A model generated the notes under the pieces. The model ran no database searches. It was not told where the DNA came from and was given only the letters and a program-made list of their open reading frames with translations. This document shows, piece after piece, positions 5,296-5,875 of a stretch of DNA of 5,875 nt. Each line of letters opens with the position of its first letter. Within the stretch, counting starts at the first letter, position 1. The position numbers were made by a program, and so were the translations under genes. Source of the stretch: Candidatus Bipolaricaulota bacterium (GTDB taxonomy: Bacteria > Bipolaricaulota > Bipolaricaulia > RBG-16-55-9 > DRXL01); contig JAILZC010000071.1 of assembly GCA_023512665.1 (NCBI GenBank), positions 1 to 5,875 on the forward strand. The letters are read 5' to 3'.

Positions 5296-5875
5296 ATGGC
5301 TCGGCGAGCAGCTTGAAGGCCCCTACTCCCTGCGCCAGAAGATCGGCCTTGTGCTCGGATTGGTTATATTTTTTATAGGGATCTTTCTTCCCCCGGTCGG
5401 CGGCCTCTCCCTCGCGGCGCAGCGCGTGGCCACAGTCGCGTTGGTCATGGCCATCTGGTGGGTGAGCGAAGCGATCTCGCTCTACGTGACGGCTCTGCTC
5501 CCTCTCGTGCTCTTTCCCCTCTTGAATGTGCTCTCCATCAAAGACGTCGCCGCATCCTATGCCGAACCCACGATCTTTCTCTTCATGGGAGGCTTCTTTC
5601 TCGCTATGGCCATGCAGCGATGGGGACTGCATCATCGCATATCTTTGCACATCATCAAGATCGTCGGGGCCAGCCCGCGGCGGCTCCTGCTGGGGTTCAT
5701 GGTCGCCACGGCGTTCATCTCCATGTGGGTCTCCAACACCGCCACAACGATGATGATCTTCCCCATTGGCTTAGCCCTTATCAGCAAGCTCGATCCTGCA
5801 GCTTTAGAAAGCAACCATCAACGACAGAGCAGCTTTGGCACGATCTTGATGTTGAGCATCGCCTACGCGGCGAGC
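5282..5875 (+). CDS. SLC13/DASS family anion (dicarboxylate-type) symporter, 3' end outside window
   Basis: The first 198 residues of a DASS-family carrier; the frame is open to the window edge and full members run to about 450-600 residues. Visible: a short cytosolic start, membrane segment 1 (about 21-40), then WWVSEAISLYVTALLPL (59-75), the PTIFLFMGGFFLAMAMQRWGLH stretch (96-117), and WVSNTATTMMIFPIG (149-163). The SNT motif (151-153) with following Thr residues is the first Na+/substrate-binding loop of the family. Such proteins import C4-dicarboxylates, citrate or sulfate with Na+; the exact substrate cannot be decided from this half. Unlike the permease at 1860-3620, no RCK_C domain has appeared at this point. 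The start at 5282 is the only near ATG and lacks an SD; it may be leaderless. It is transcribed away from the antiporter operon and shares the palindromic promoter region. Confidence 0.93.
   Translation, partial: MTPYKWLGEQLEGPYSLRQKIGLVLGLVIFFIGIFLPPVGGLSLAAQRVATVALVMAIWWVSEAISLYVTALLPLVLFPLLNVLSIKDVAASYAEPTIFLFMGGFFLAMAMQRWGLHHRISLHIIKIVGASPRRLLLGFMVATAFISMWVSNTATTMMIFPIGLALISKLDPAALESNHQRQSSFGTILMLSIAYAAS

Overview
The window looks like part of a bacterial chromosome of moderately high GC. Three perfect TATAAT -10 boxes, Shine-Dalgarno (SD) sites of the AGGAGG/AAGGAG type and a tRNA-Pro with an encoded CCA end all point to Bacteria with an ordinary housekeeping sigma factor. I cannot name the lineage from sequence alone; gene content would suit an uncultivated, deep-branching environmental group, but that is a guess.

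Layout. At 1-102 there is no supportable gene, but a C-rich/G-rich inverted repeat sits just before a LemA-family membrane protein gene (103-696, +). Tail to tail with it, with no spacer, lies a small degenerate GIY-YIG-like protein on the minus strand. Its promoter and SD site point to a start upstream of the first ATG, possibly at an ATT codon. A short divergent promoter region (about 1040-1133) then leads into tRNA-Pro(GGG) at 1134-1210. Right behind the tRNA is an open reading frame holding only the C-terminal, alpha-helical half of an opine (octopine/nopaline-type) dehydrogenase (1246-1863, +); the nucleotide-binding half is missing.

From 1860 to the end the window is an ion and anion transport region. 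On the minus strand, in transcription order, are a KhtT-like RCK_C regulatory protein (4750-5232), a CPA2 (Kef/KhtU-type) cation/proton antiporter (3653-4747) and an SLC13-family permease with two internal RCK_C domains (1860-3620). Divergent from these, a second SLC13 protein of the DASS carboxylate type begins at 5282 and runs off the window.

How they work together (inference): the KhtT-like protein probably gates the antiporter, as in the Bacillus KhtTU pair. The permease downstream has its own near-consensus promoter embedded in the antiporter stop codon and is probably read from a leaderless mRNA. The divergent DASS and KhtT-like genes share a symmetric promoter core, a perfect 14-bp palindrome. 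No classical Rho-independent terminator was seen, and both convergent gene pairs abut or overlap at their stop codons. No CRISPR array, insertion sequence or clear defence system was found.
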